Under the pieces are notes generated by a model that ran no database searches, was not told the origin of the DNA, and saw only the letters and a list, made by a program, of their open reading frames with translations. The position numbers and the translations under genes are program-made. A DNA stretch of 64,000 nucleotides from Amorphochlora amoebiformis. Taxonomy: Eukaryota > Cercozoa > Chlorarachniophyceae. Of the stretch, positions 12,377 to 55,350 are shown piece after piece. Where the stretch lies: contig BAAHQB010000367.1 of the NCBI GenBank assembly GCA_054601695.1, positions 1 to 64,000 of the forward strand. The letters are read 5' to 3'. Position 1 is the first letter of the stretch, and each line of letters begins with the position of its first letter.

Positions 12377-13846
12377 AAAAAGGAGGAAATCCGGTTGAGC
12401 AAAAGTGTCTTTTCTCAGGAGGACAAGGTGAAGGGGATTTATTCCCACTACTTTTCCAGCTACACTGACGCCGCTTTCAATAGCAATATTGGACTAAGTC
12501 TTCAAGAGGTCTGCTATGTGATCGACAAATACTCCGCCGAGACATCGGTCACGCCTTTAGCATTCATGATGGCATTGCACTTCGCTTGGAAATATCCGGA
12601 AGGTCACTACGGTGGTGTCATCTGGAAGATGTGTCGCCAGCAATACGCATTCAAAGTATGGAAGGCGGTCAACGTTATTGAGGCATTCATGAATGAGATC
12701 AAGATGGAAAACCGTCTGAAGTCTGCTATATGCATCGATGGTCCTGCTGCGTACTGCACCCTCCACACCGACTCTTCTGACTTTATGGTCCACCGACCCC
12801 AAAACAAGGAGGATCAAAAGAAATACTACACGTTCAAGAGAAGAAAGTTTGCCATGCGATATGCCATAGCCGTATCTGCCAACACTGGAGACTTATGCTG
12901 GGTGTCATCTGGTGATCCAGCTGGGAGCATTTCAGACCTTAACATAAATATCTGAAGGGAGGGATTAGTGGAGAAGCTACACTTCTTTGAGCGAGTGGGT
13001 GCGGATGGGGCTTATCTCTGCCGACGGGATCCTATGTACAAATGTCCACATCGCAAGCCAAGAGGGGGACAGCTCACTCCTGGACAAGTACAACAGAACG
13101 CAGCATTCGGGAACTACCGCTCGATCGTCGAGAATATCTTCGCTCGCACGAAGCAATTTGCTTGTATGAGGGACTGGAGGCACAAAAGATCTCAGCACCC
13201 TATAATTGCACGCTTCGTATTCCAACTTGTTCAAGTCAAGCAGAAATTCAGACCTATTCGCAAATTAGGTATATCACCAGAAGAGCACGCTGAGCTCACC
13301 GTCACCAGTTGGCGAGATGCGGAACGTGAGGGTGTCCCAGCAATCATGCCCGAAAGCAAGTCCAAGCGTAAACCAGATAGACGTGGAAGGGTTAGGCGAA
13401 GAAAGAGGAAGTTGCCTAGTCGACCTGAGCACGAACGCAAACGAGCAAGTGTCGCAAAACCTACATATGGAGTTTCCTCTCAGTCCCTCCCTTCGGCACT
13501 ACAACGTGATGCAACGACTGAGGCCAATGAATCTGATGATGCTGATGAGGAGGCTCTGCAATTAAATGATGATGTCTCAGAATCTGCACATGGACTTTTG
13601 GAAGACACAGACTCTGGATCGTCAGGAGATGAACAAAAAAACAGCGGTCACGAGACTGGCGCTGAGACTGACTATGGGGTAGAAGATAGAGTCGTCAACC
13701 GCAGAGGAAGGAATCCTCGAGTTGCAAAGATGGGTGCGCTTCTGGGGATGCGGGCTGCATGTCTCAACGGTGAAAAGATGGACCGGTTGATGCGAAGAGC
13801 AAGGAGGAGAGAGAAGTCTCAAGGAATTAATATTATTGCCGAATGA
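12377..13846 (+). pseudogene. DDE_Tnp_4-type transposase, left arm, interrupted by TGA
   Basis: Two adjacent stretches in one frame are separated by a single TGA at about 12952-12954. The first (to DLNINI) carries CIDGPAAYC, the YYTFKRRKFAMRYAIAVSA segment and GDPAGSISDLNI, which hold the first two catalytic Asp candidates. The second carries VGADGAYLC, then NAAFGNYRSIVENIFARTKQF, where the VEN Glu fits the third catalytic acid of DDE_Tnp_4 (IS5/PIF/Harbinger) transposases. The C-terminal ~150 residues are acidic and basic low-complexity. No ATG opens the frame (TGA TGA lies just upstream), so the N-terminus is missing or in another exon. The same lesions are in the right-arm copy. Confidence 0.75.
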
Positions 13847-13870
13847 ATGAAATTGTAATTTATCATAAGT

Positions 13871-13905
<35 letters not shown>

Positions 13906-13961
13906 TATATATTTAATATACATATATATGCACATATATGTGTGTATATCTATGTATAATA

Positions 13962-14008
<47 letters not shown>

Positions 14009-14046
14009 TTGATAGTATATATATACGTATTATATAACATATATAC

Positions 14047-14090
<44 letters not shown>

Positions 14091-14215
14091 GACCTTGTTA
14101 AGTCAGCGATTATTGCGATTAATTTTAACCTTTTGTAAACCTTTGCATGATTAAAAAGTGATGAATATTTCCCCGATACTTCACCGTGTGTCGGATGATC
14201 ATAGGATGAAAGAAA
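14091..14215 (+). repeat. Left-end segment S, copy 2 (palindrome loop)
   Basis: Direct copy of 10126-10250 at the centre of the palindrome. It is the only non-palindromic sequence between the two arms apart from (AT)n. It serves as the left terminal repeat and subterminal region of the complete element 14091-18031. Confidence 0.85.
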
Positions 14216-14224
14216 TATATAATA

Positions 14225-14288
<64 letters not shown>

Positions 14289-14323
14289 TATATGTTATAT
14301 AATACGTATATATATACTATCAA

Positions 14324-14372
<49 letters not shown>

Positions 14373-14481
14373 TATTATACATAGATATACACACATATAT
14401 GTGCATATATATGTATATTAAATATATAATACATATATATATATATATATATATTTAACTTATGATAAATTACAATTTCAT

Positions 14482-15951
14482 TCATTCGGCAATAATATTA
14501 ATTCCTTGAGACTTCTCTCTCCTCCTTGCTCTTCGCATCAACCGGTCCATCTTTTCACCGTTGAGACATGCAGCCCGCATCCCCAGAAGCGCACCCATCT
14601 TTGCAACTCGAGGATTCCTTCCTCTGCGGTTGACGACTCTATCTTCTACCCCATAGTCAGTCTCAGCGCCAGTCTCGTGACCGCTGTTTTTTTGTTCATC
14701 TCCTGACGATCCAGAGTCTGTGTCTTCCAAAAGTCCATGTGCAGATTCTGAGACATCATCATTTAATTGCAGAGCCTCCTCATCAGCATCATCAGATTCA
14801 TTGGCCTCAGTCGTTGCATCACGTTGTAGTGCCGAAGGGAGGGACTGAGAGGAAACTCCATATGTAGGTTTTGCGACACTTGCTCGTTTGCGTTCGTGCT
14901 CAGGTCGACTAGGCAACTTCCTCTTTCTTCGCCTAACCCTTCCACGTCTATCTGGTTTACGCTTGGACTTGCTTTCGGGCATGATTGCTGGGACACCCTC
15001 ACGTTCCGCATCTCGCCAACTGGTGACGGTGAGCTCAGCGTGCTCTTCTGGTGATATACCTAATTTGCGAATAGGTCTGAATTTCTGCTTGACTTGAACA
15101 AGTTGGAATACGAAGCGTGCAATTATAGGGTGCTGAGATCTTTTGTGCCTCCAGTCCCTCATACAAGCAAATTGCTTCGTGCGAGCGAAGATATTCTCGA
15201 CGATCGAGCGGTAGTTCCCGAATGCTGCGTTCTGTTGTACTTGTCCAGGAGTGAGCTGTCCCCCTCTTGGCTTGCGATGTGGACATTTGTACATAGGATC
15301 CCGTCGGCAGAGATAAGCCCCATCCGCACCCACTCGCTCAAAGAAGTGTAGCTTCTCCACTAATCCCTCCCTTCAGATATTTATGTTAAGGTCTGAAATG
15401 CTCCCAGCTGGATCACCAGATGACACCCAGCATAAGTCTCCAGTGTTGGCAGATACGGCTATGGCATATCGCATGGCAAACTTTCTTCTCTTGAACGTGT
15501 AGTATTTCTTTTGATCCTCCTTGTTTTGGGGTCGGTGGACCATAAAGTCAGAAGAGTCGGTGTGGAGGGTGCAGTACGCAGCAGGACCATCGATGCATAT
15601 AGCAGACTTCAGACGGTTTTCCATCTTGATCTCATTCATGAATGCCTCAATAACGTTGACCGCCTTCCATACTTTGAATGCGTATTGCTGGCGACACATC
15701 TTCCAGATGACACCACCGTAGTGACCTTCCGGATATTTCCAAGCGAAGTGCAATGCCATCATGAATGCTAAAGGCGTGACCGATGTCTCGGCGGAGTATT
15801 TGTCGATCACATAGCAGACCTCTTGAAGACTTAGTCCAATATTGCTATTGAAAGCGGCGTCAGTGTAGCTGGAAAAGTAGTGGGAATAAATCCCCTTCAC
15901 CTTGTCCTCCTGAGAAAAGACACTTTTGCTCAACCGGATTTCCTCCTTTTT
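14482..15951 (-). pseudogene. DDE_Tnp_4-type transposase, right arm, interrupted by TGA
   Basis: Inverted copy of the left-arm transposase, with the same protein sequence and the same internal TGA (about 15374-15376). Because both copies share every lesion, the damage predates the duplication or the palindrome is artefactual. It belongs to the complete element 14091-18031. Confidence 0.75.
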
Positions 15952-16297
15952 TCATCATTATTTCAGCCATAATTCAGCCGATATTCAGCGGCTGAAAAAG
16001 TATTGAATTACCGTTTTCAAAACCGGAATAGGAGCTACGAAGACGGGAGTTTTACAGGTGTCTTGGCTCCCACACGGCGCGGCCATCTAGAAATGTTTTG
16101 GGTTCCGACGTAAATATTCCTACGTAAAATCATCCAAATTAATATCTGAGATTCAGCCTAAATTCAGCCTAAATTCAGCCAAGATTCAGCGGAATTTCAG
16201 CCGAAATTAATCGAAATTCTCCTAGGATTATTCATTATTTAATCGGCAGATACCTTTGCGCGCCAGTCAGAACCGCCAAGAACCGCCAAGAACCGCC

Positions 16298-17223
16298 ATG
16301 CCACCAAAGAAGAAGGAACGGGGCCTTTCAGAGGGTCAAAAGAAAACTGTCACTAATGCAATGGAACACGTACCAAGAGAGGCCCGGGGTCATAGATGGA
16401 AATGGATCTATGAAAACTACATGCAGCCAAACTTTCCCAATGTCACCCTCGCCATGGTCAAGAACTATGGGCAATACGTCTCCAGATCAAGTGCAGCTGA
16501 TAATCCCCCCCGAGTTGAGTCAATGGACCTCACTCATCCAGAGGCCCCTCGCACAGTGGCGCCTCCGGCAGCGGGATCTCCCGCACCACCTCCCAAATGG
16601 ACTCCCGCTGGCTCTTCATCGGTATCTTCTTCTTCACCCGCTGTTCCAACCGCGTCACTCTCGGTAACTGAAGCAAGACGTATCATCGAGGACAGGAACA
16701 AGAAGAATGCTGAAGATGAGTTTGCCATCTACAAGAAGATATGCGTCAAGGACATCTGAGACTACAAACCATTCTTGATTTTCTCCGATTCATCAACTTC
16801 AAAAGCGAACATGGATGGGGTAGGCATGTGGTTCAACCAGGGCAATGACTCAACTAGCATCGAGCTCAATGTCATCCACGAGGTTCGCATGGTACACGTC
16901 GTGAAGACGAGCCAACCACCAAAGCTCAAAACGTTCAGGTATTTGGATCAGAAGTTGAAATCGATCGCCAAGGCGCAGCACGAATCAATGAAGAAAAGCA
17001 AGTTACTACAGCAAGTCACGGAATTCTCCATCCCGATCCCAGATGGATACCAGACCACTGAGTATGTCGAGCTCGACACTCCTAAATTTATTGGGCTCTG
17101 GTTTAAGAAGCGCGTCCGGGGTCATTCTCAGCGATCGAGACAAATCATCATCTGATGAAGACTTCGATGAGGCATGGAACAAGAACAAGAAGAAGAGGCA
17201 GCGATTATTGGATATCTAAGCAC
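16298..17223 (+). pseudogene. Transposon accessory ORF, right arm
   Basis: Starts at the ATG at 16298. It is open to TGA at 16757-16759 and continues in the same frame to about 17155 (FSDSSTSKANMDGVGMWFNQ and onward). A one-base shift is then needed to reach an acidic and lysine-rich tail (SSSDEDFDEAWNKNKKKRQR) ending at TAA near 17219. It is identical to the left-arm copy. It lies divergent from the transposase across a shared region of about 350 bp that contains repeated GGCTGAAT/ATTCAGCC words, perhaps transposase-binding sites. Confidence 0.5.
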
Positions 17224-17541
17224 TCTCATGGATCTCTACGCAACTATTTCTTATTGTTTATTTCAGCCTGATGTGTCGACTGTGTGTGCTAATATTCTTG
17301 CAATAATTTTGAGAAAGTTTATCAAACGTTAACTACAATTTAAATGCTGTTACCGTGCATATGTTGGGTGTGTGTGTGTCTGTGCGAGTTTGTTTTTGTG
17401 TTCCAGTTCCATCTATTAATAAATATATATGTTATACGTATAATGTATATTATAATATATATATGTATATACATAATATATATATATATATACATATATA
17501 TATACATATATATAATATATATGTATGTATAATATACACAT

Positions 17542-17585
<44 letters not shown>

Positions 17586-17601
17586 TATATATGTTTATAT
17601 A

Positions 17602-17688
<87 letters not shown>

Positions 17689-18036
17689 ATTATATATGTA
17701 TATATCTAGTAAATATATATATATATATATCTAGATATATATATATACATCTTTTATTAAATTATTAAATTACAAATTTTAGACTAAAGACCGTCTTAAA
17801 ATAATTATCTAGATTAATCTCTAGAATCTGTTTGCATTTTGTAATACTTTTATATTTTTCTTATGTTGAAAAATATTTAATTAGTATAGACCATATATAT
17901 AACTATTAACTTAGTTCTCACGATTGCAAAAAATCACGCCTTTTTTCAATGGTAATCGGCTGAATTTTCGATTATGATATTTCGTTTCTATGATGACGAT
18001 TAATCGCAATAATCGCTGACTTAACAAGGTCTAGTA

Positions 18037-18288
18037 GCTAGCTGTGGGTACTTGTCTAGTTGTCTATCTAGTCTATATAGCGCTAGGTTGAAGGTTACTT
18101 GATTAGTTCGAATCATCTAGCTAGCTATATCTAGTCTAGCTAGTATATACTAGATATATACATTTTATATGGTGTGTGTGTATATATCTAGCTCTAGAGC
18201 TATAGCTAGATCGATATATAGATCACTAGATCATGCATGAATATTTTGATTTCGATATACTCGATATATCTAGATATATCATATATAT

Positions 18289-18340
<52 letters not shown>

Positions 18341-18451
18341 TATTATATATATATCGATATATCACCTATATATAGATCACCCACCACTAGACCACTAGTA
18401 TACTCTAGATATATATATATATATATCTAGATATATATATATATATATTTA

Positions 18452-18493
<42 letters not shown>

Positions 18494-19078
18494 TAGACCA
18501 TCTAGACCATGCATGCGCAGCTACTAGGCTAGATCTAGAGATCTAGTAGATCTCGACCAGTAGTATGTTACAATATTATAAGTACTTAGAGTCTAGCCTA
18601 GCTACTAGAGCTAGCTACTACTAGTACTAGAGTACTAGAGCTAGTCTCTACTAGTCTACTACGACTCTAGGACTGTCTCTAGCTAGAGTCTATAGGCCTC
18701 TAGCTAGGCCTGCTAGTCTAGCTAGCTAGTGACTCTGGTCTAGTAGTCCTAACTCACTATATAGCTAGGTTACTGAGTCAAGAGTTATCTAGGTTATGTT
18801 ACCAGAGTGTAGAGAGTTAGGAGTTGCATAGTTGCATGCCAATCTCCCTGCAACTCTAGAACTTCAACTTGGAACATTTATATTCAATTTGCTGAGATCT
18901 GGCCGATGCGATCGACTGATAGTGCTGAGATAGAGGATCTAGTAGATCTAAAGGATATATAACACCTTCCAAGATCTAGAAGATCTTGACGGCTTCGACC
19001 GGGATATCTCTAGATCTGGGGTATGCATATATCGCTTAGACTAGCTAGTTAGACCACAATGCCAACGAAACCGCCTGA
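18037..19078. other. Intergenic region, CTAG-dense with (AT)n
   Basis: After the transposon the DNA is a dense mosaic of CTAG-containing words (GCTAGCTA, TCTAGATC, ACTAGTCT), strongest at 18500-18830, plus (AT)n tracts at 18280-18480. No exon is visible. It leads into the 3' end of the CDPK gene. Confidence 0.7.
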
Positions 19079-27188
<8,110 letters not shown>

Positions 27189-27627
27189 GCCGACTTTTCA
27201 CCTTTCCTTTCTCTCGACCCTACAACCCACAAATCTGACGGATGTCGATGAATCGACATCGGAACCCAAAAGATTTTACGGAATCCAAGCAATTTCTCGC
27301 GCCGAGGACTAACCCCCGAGCAGCTTTGGTTTGCGGGCGCGATTTGTAGCGTTTTGCAGCGATTCCAGAGATTTCTGGGGATTCGTTGTTTCTCCAACTT
27401 GCAAGCTGACGAGGTTGATGTGTAGGTTCTTAGACGTCTTCCAATTCTCCACTCAAATTCATTTTGAGTTATCACCTTTCAATTTCCTTCATATGTTTTG
27501 GAGTGGGGAAAAAGAATCATGACTATCTCACACAGCACTTTGCATGAAAGAACAACAGTGTACACGTGTGTACGCACATTCGAACATTTTTGGCGACATA
27601 GATTGAACAAACAGTGTTTTGTCAGGA
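27189..27627. promoter_or_regulatory. Divergent intergenic region (CDPK / U1-C)
   Basis: About 440 bp between the CDPK start (minus strand) and the U1-C start (plus strand), so it must hold both promoters. It contains an ordinary mixed-composition stretch without microsatellites, unlike most non-coding DNA nearby. No motif can be named. Confidence 0.45.
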
Positions 27628-28743
27628 ATGGGGCGGTACTACTGCGATTACTGCGATATTTACCTCACGCACGACAATCGTGACGGGCGAAAGCAACACT
27701 GCATGGGCAGAAAGCACCTTGAGAATGTGTACGCGTACTATAACCAACTGGGATTGGCCAGCCAGAAACAGCTGCGCAAGATGATGTACAACCAGTTGCA
27801 TTCGGCGGACACCGCTTTCTCCTCGGCCAATGCTTTTTACAATTCCACACAAGCCACCTCCATGCCTGGATCGGTCAGTGTCGAAAGCATGTTTCAAGGA
27901 CACGTCATCAACCACAAACCAGGGGCTGCGGCGTCGGCCAAGCCTGAGATATATCATCGTCAAGCCGTTCCACTTCTTACGATTCTCTTTATGCTCGCGC
28001 TCACAATCCTCAAGAAGACAACTATCTGGCCAAAGGGATACTCGATCTGCTTTTCGAGGGACTGGGCGGATTATTGCCCAAAATTCCACAGAAATACGTG
28101 CGACTGGAGTCGTCTCGGCTTCTGGGGCTGGGGATGGAGATGGATGTGGGCATGGGTATGGGGACCCTTTTCTTACACTTCCATTTCGACCAAATGTAGC
28201 CTCCACAGCCCTGCTCCCACAATGCCCATCCAAGTTTTACAAATCGAAAGCACGGGCCAAACATCCAACGCCCAATCCCAATGTCAGTGTCCATCGAAAT
28301 CAAACCCCCAACCTCAGTGTCTATTTTCCTTGAAATCACACGCATTTTGCCACTGTCAATCCGAAACCCACTGCAACTCCCAACTCCACTCCCACTCCCA
28401 CTCCCAACCCCACTCCCAAACCCAACCCCACTCAGAATCCCACTCCCAACCCCACTCACCATCCAACTCTCGATCCCACTCACAATACGATGAATGCGAC
28501 CAACACAATCAATTACATTGTCAATATCAATACCCACCGAAACCTCCAGAACTAGCCCAAAACCACTCACACTTCGATTCCAAAACTCAACCCCCGTTCC
28601 TAAGGCCGCCATCCCGACCCCGATTTTTGACCAAATCCCTAGTCGGAATCAAGGAAATCCAAGCAAACCCTTCTTATCACCAGCCCCAACCTCAACCCCA
28701 CCCACAACCCTCCCTACACAACGCCCTCATGGCCTACATCTAG
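27628..28743 (+). CDS. SNRPC: U1 small nuclear ribonucleoprotein C (U1-C)
   Basis: U1-C stabilises the pairing of U1 snRNA with the 5' splice site. The ATG at 27628 opens [20 protein letters not shown], with zinc ligands C6, C9, H24 and H30 at exactly the spacing of human U1-C (CDYCD-YLTHD, then H-x5-H in HCMGRKH), followed by the [10 protein letters not shown] helix. This identifies the family securely over about 60 residues. The frame stays open to TAG at 28743, but after about residue 110 it turns into low-complexity Ser/His/Gln/Pro sequence. A different frame at about 27945-28196 ([20 protein letters not shown] and a GMGMG tract) looks at least as protein-like. An unrecognised intron or frame change is therefore possible, and the C-terminal half and end coordinate are uncertain. 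Confidence 0.85.
   Translation: MGRYYCDYCDIYLTHDNRDGRKQHCMGRKHLENVYAYYNQLGLASQKQLRKMMYNQLHSADTAFSSANAFYNSTQATSMPGSVSVESMFQGHVINHKPGAAASAKPEIYHRQAVPLLTILFMLALTILKKTTIWPKGYSICFSRDWADYCPKFHRNTCDWSRLGFWGWGWRWMWAWVWGPFSYTSISTKCSLHSPAPTMPIQVLQIESTGQTSNAQSQCQCPSKSNPQPQCLFSLKSHAFCHCQSETHCNSQLHSHSHSQPHSQTQPHSESHSQPHSPSNSRSHSQYDECDQHNQLHCQYQYPPKPPELAQNHSHFDSKTQPPFLRPPSRPRFLTKSLVGIKEIQANPSYHQPQPQPHPQPSLHNALMAYI
28380..28490. repeat. CCCACTCCCAAC-type short tandem repeat
   Basis: Runs of ACTCCCA and CCCAACCCCA hexamer-like units within the 3' part of the U1-C open frame. They encode Pro/Thr/Asn or Ser/His/Gln repeats depending on frame. Confidence 0.8.
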
Positions 28744-29372
28744 TATAAATGAACAGAAACCACCATAGAATTGCTGCTGAATATCGTCATCATCATCTAC
28801 ATATATCTTGTGTGTGTGTTACCTAGGTTGGTTTAAAAAATTTCGCTTAATCTTGCGCTACTTTTTACACTTGTTAAATTCGCCGTATCCGACTACTAGG
28901 ACTAGTCCGATGGTACCAGATACGAGATCTACTAGATCTCTAGGATCTAGGAGATCTAGTCTAGTCTAGTACGTACGAGAAGAACTAGAAGAACTTCCAC
29001 TCATACTAACACTCTAGACACTACTCGTACTAGTCGTACGGTACTATAGACTAGTACTAGTAGTAGTACTGTAGTAGTCTAGGTAGTTCTAGAAGTTTCT
29101 GCTCAATTCTAGATTAGATCTTTATTGAGATCTCAGACTAGCACAAATTTCATTAGTTCTAAAGAAAAAGCAATTTAATTGCTCTAACTAGTCTAATCTA
29201 GTACTAGAGTATATCGGATAGATGCTAGAGTTCTAGATGTTTACAATTTACAATATTACTGCTAGAAATTAAACGGATATGATCTGATTTATCCGACGCG
29301 ATCGGAACCAGATACAGAGATACGTACAGGTCTAGAGGTCCTATCTAGAGCTCCAGGATCTAGAGGATCCTT
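28744..29372. other. Intergenic region, CTAG-dense
   Basis: Contains the probable 3' UTR of U1-C, then CTAG-dense DNA from about 28880 to 29360 (ACTAGTCC, GATCTAGT and similar words). I see no exon. Confidence 0.7.
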
Positions 29373-29653
29373 TTACTCGGAACCACTGACTGGGGCTCCA
29401 ATCCACTGCGGTCCTTTACTTGACACACGACTAGAGAAGCCCGTCTGCCCCGTCTCGATATGGCCCAATGCCCGCTCCTTTATGCAAGGCGACTGGGAAG
29501 GCGACAATATCCCGCCACCGAGTCTCTCTCGGAGCTCACTTTTCGTGCGAAATGCTTTCGGGCTGTCGGCCATCAGGCTGGAAACGAACATGTCATTATA
29601 TTATGTAAAAAAATGCATTTCTTATACATGTATATATCTATTTATCTACATAT

Positions 29654-29684
<31 letters not shown>

Positions 29685-29777
29685 ATATAATATATATGTA
29701 TATGTATATATATATATTACTTATATGTATATTTACATATATATTTACTTATATTTACATATTTGTACATATATATA

Positions 29778-29830
<53 letters not shown>

Positions 29831-30063
29831 AGTGTTGATTGTATGATACAAATTACTCTTTCAGTTTTGAGGAGGTGGTAATTTGACGGGCGGATATGCG
29901 TATTGACGGCGAGCTCGCTCCTTGAGACAATGCTTTTTCTATTCTGTACATAGGAGATATATCATTCTTACATATTACACAATATGCAAAAACAGATTTA
30001 AAGGTATATGTTACGTATATATACTATATATATATATGTATATACATATATATATATATATTG

Positions 30064-30131
<68 letters not shown>

Positions 30132-30595
30132 TATACATATATAAATATATATATTCGTATATATATATATGTATATATTCCTATATATATTACATATATA
30201 TATATATATATATATATGTAAGTATATATATTATATATTTGTATGCATATGCATGTATGCTGTACGCATACAAGCATAGTAGCTGGATTTGTACGTATAT
30301 ATGGATATTGTGTGTGTACAGTGCTTATACCTTGGCGGTGGAATTTCTTCAGCACGTGAGTGATGTCTTGACCTCTGGTGTATTCGATCGACATCACCAT
30401 TATCATTACCATACGACATCACCATTATCATACGTTACTTCATATGCCATAACGAGGTATCATGCATCGCACATTCAATGGCTATGATTATATTTCATAT
30501 GAGAGCATGAATATGGTGGGAAGATGGAATCTAGTACGAATGTATTGCAAAGATTTCATCTGACCAGACTGGTGCGCTTGGCTTCTTTCTTGCCC

Positions 30596-30622
<27 letters not shown>
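29373..30622 (-). other. Cluster of small candidate exons of an unidentified gene
   Basis: Four exon-like islands on the minus strand with good acceptors and donors: 30617-30564 (opens [18 protein letters not shown]), about 30395-30351, 29939-29873 and 29594-29373, separated by (AT)n-rich introns. One phase-consistent joining gives a short protein containing NTHIRPSNYHLLKTE. An alternative frame through the last exon gives a longer tail (ADSPKAFRTKSELRERLGGG to TAA at 29373). I do not recognise either product. They could also be alternative 3' exons of the PX-C2-phosphatase gene, whose proposed last exon overlaps the first island in another frame. Confidence 0.4.
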
Positions 30623-46110
<15,488 letters not shown>

Positions 46111-46137
46111 GAAAAAGGCGCAGATACGAATACGTAG

Positions 46138-46260
46138 GCTTACCCGACACCCTAACCCTTTAAGACACCCTAACCCACTAACCCATTCCCACACCCTAAC
46201 CACTAACCCATTCCCACACCCTAACCCATTCCCGCACTAACCCTAACCCATTCCAGTTTC
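46138..46260. repeat. Interstitial degenerate telomeric repeats
   Basis: Repeats of CACCCTAACCC, ACTAACCCATTCCC and CTAACCCTAACCC in the same strand orientation as the chromosome end, 46 kb inward. It immediately follows a candidate GT donor at 46134. Confidence 0.88.
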
Positions 46261-46436
46261 CAAATACAGTGTTCCATACCCGATCTCTCGACCTCTTCTC
46301 CCTCTCCGTCTCTTCTACCTCTTTGTCCTCTCCATCTCCATCTCGAGACCTCTTTGTCCTCTCCATCTACATCTCGAGACTTCTTTGTCATCTCCATCTC
46401 CATCTCGAGACCTCTTTCTTTCAACCTCTCCCTCTC

Positions 46437-46990
46437 CATCTGTTGGTCTCATCTGTTGTTCTCCATCTGTTGGTCTCCATCTGTTGGTCTCCATCTGTTG
46501 GTCTCCATCTGTTGGTCTCCATCTGTTGGTCTCCATCTGTTGGTCTCCATCTGTTGGTCTCCATCTGTTGGTCTCCATCTGTCGGTCTCCATCTGTTGGT
46601 CTCCATCTGTTGGTCTCCATCTGTCGGTCTCCATCTGTTGGTCTCCATCTGTTGGTCTCCATCTGTCGGTCTCCATCTGTTGGTCTCCATCTGTTGGTCT
46701 CCATCTGTCGGTCTCCATCTGTTGGTCTCCATCTGTTGGTCTCCATCTGTTGGTCTCCATCTGTCGGTCTCCATCTGTTGGTCTCCATCTGTTGGTCTCC
46801 ATCTGTCGGTCTCCATCTGTTGGTCTCCATCTGTCGGTCTCCATCTGTTGGTCTCCATCTGTTGGTCTCCATCTGTCGGTCTCCATCTGTCGGTCTCCAT
46901 CTGTTGGTCTCCATCTGTCGGTCTCCATCTGTCGGTCTCCATCTGTTGGTCTCCATCTGTCGGTCTCCATCTGTCGGTCTCCATCTGTCG
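46437..46990. repeat. 14-bp minisatellite (CTGTTGGTCTCCAT)
   Basis: About 39 copies alternating CTGTTGG and CTGTCGG. It is open in most frames on both strands (for example a repeated RWRPTDGD frame); these are not genes. It is preceded by CTCCATCTCGAGACCTCTTT repeats (46320-46430) and followed by an (AC)n-rich tract (47195-47380). Confidence 0.95.
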
Positions 46991-47414
46991 AGATGTTCTC
47001 CCTCTCCAGTTGTCCTCTTGTGCCTCTCCATCTCTCGATCTCAGCACTCCCTATTGCAAACCTAAACCAGAAAGGCGAATACAGACCAACTCATCTTCAA
47101 ACGCAAACAATCACTCAAAAAAGAAAGTAACCCAATCAACGGAACATATCCATACACCACACTGTTACATATTCGCAAACACCACACGATGGAGTTTGCT
47201 CGCACACGCACGCACACACACGCACACGCACACGCACACGCACACGCACACACACGCACACCACGTAAACACACACATACACACACACACACACGAACAC
47301 ACACACACACACAACAGACACATACACACACATAAAACATATATACACACACACACACACACACTCACACAACACGCAGACATTGCTCGCGCTTACAACA
47401 CTCAAACACTGCTC

Positions 47415-47461
<47 letters not shown>

Positions 47462-47529
47462 TTGTGTGTGTATATATGTACATTAATTATGTTGATAGTT
47501 GTATTATTTAAATGAATATGTGTAAAAAG

Positions 47530-55008
<7,479 letters not shown>

Positions 55009-55350
55009 GATCTAAGATCAAAACTCCCCCCTCACCAAATCATCCTATACCTCTCCTCTTCTAACCATCCAATTCGATTGCTTCGCTTTCGGTTGGCTTT
55101 GTTTGGGTCGTGTTTCCACCTTGTTCGGTTCTTGTTCGCGTGTTTCCACCTTGTTTGATTCTTGTTCGCTATTCTTGTTGTTTCGGCTCACCTCGGATGA
55201 TCAAACACCCGCCTCGCTCTCGATTTGTCCCTTTGCTTGAGCCTGATGGTGGAATTGAAGCCTTCTTATGCTCATGTTTGTGTTGGACTCAATTCATTCT
55301 GTTTCGAATTCGTGGGTTTTTTTTCGTGATATGTTGCTTGGAGGTCTTAG

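Larger units (their letters stand above)
10126..18031. mobile_element. Composite palindromic DDE transposon (PIF/Harbinger-like)
   Basis: Both outer ends begin with the same terminal inverted repeat (GACCTTGTTAAGTCAGCGAT, about 33 bp in all). The unit is flanked by TAGTA at 10121-10125 and 18032-18036, a likely 5-bp target duplication. Inside are two arms in opposite orientation (about 10292-14090 and 14214-18031). They look base-identical apart from (AT)n lengths; mirrored positions in the gene regions sum to 28328. A segment of about 123 bp (S) lies in the same orientation before each arm, at 10126 and 14091. 14091-18031 therefore reads as one complete 3.9-kb element with matching ends. 10126-14090 is an equally long unit whose interior is inverted relative to its left end. 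Each arm has a DDE transposase-like frame and an accessory DNA-binding-like frame, both interrupted. It may be a genuine fold-back duplication or a palindromic assembly artefact. Confidence 0.85.

Noticed and set aside
12952-12954. Reassigned UGA or selenocysteine in the transposase
   Set aside because: Host genes here end in TGA and no structure supporting recoding is visible; decay is the simpler reading, though kept as an open question.
46269-47486. 405-residue plus-strand frame and minus-strand RWRPTDGD repeats
   Set aside because: Caused by a 14-bp minisatellite (42 bp equals three units) and flanking (AC)n; no start context or domain.
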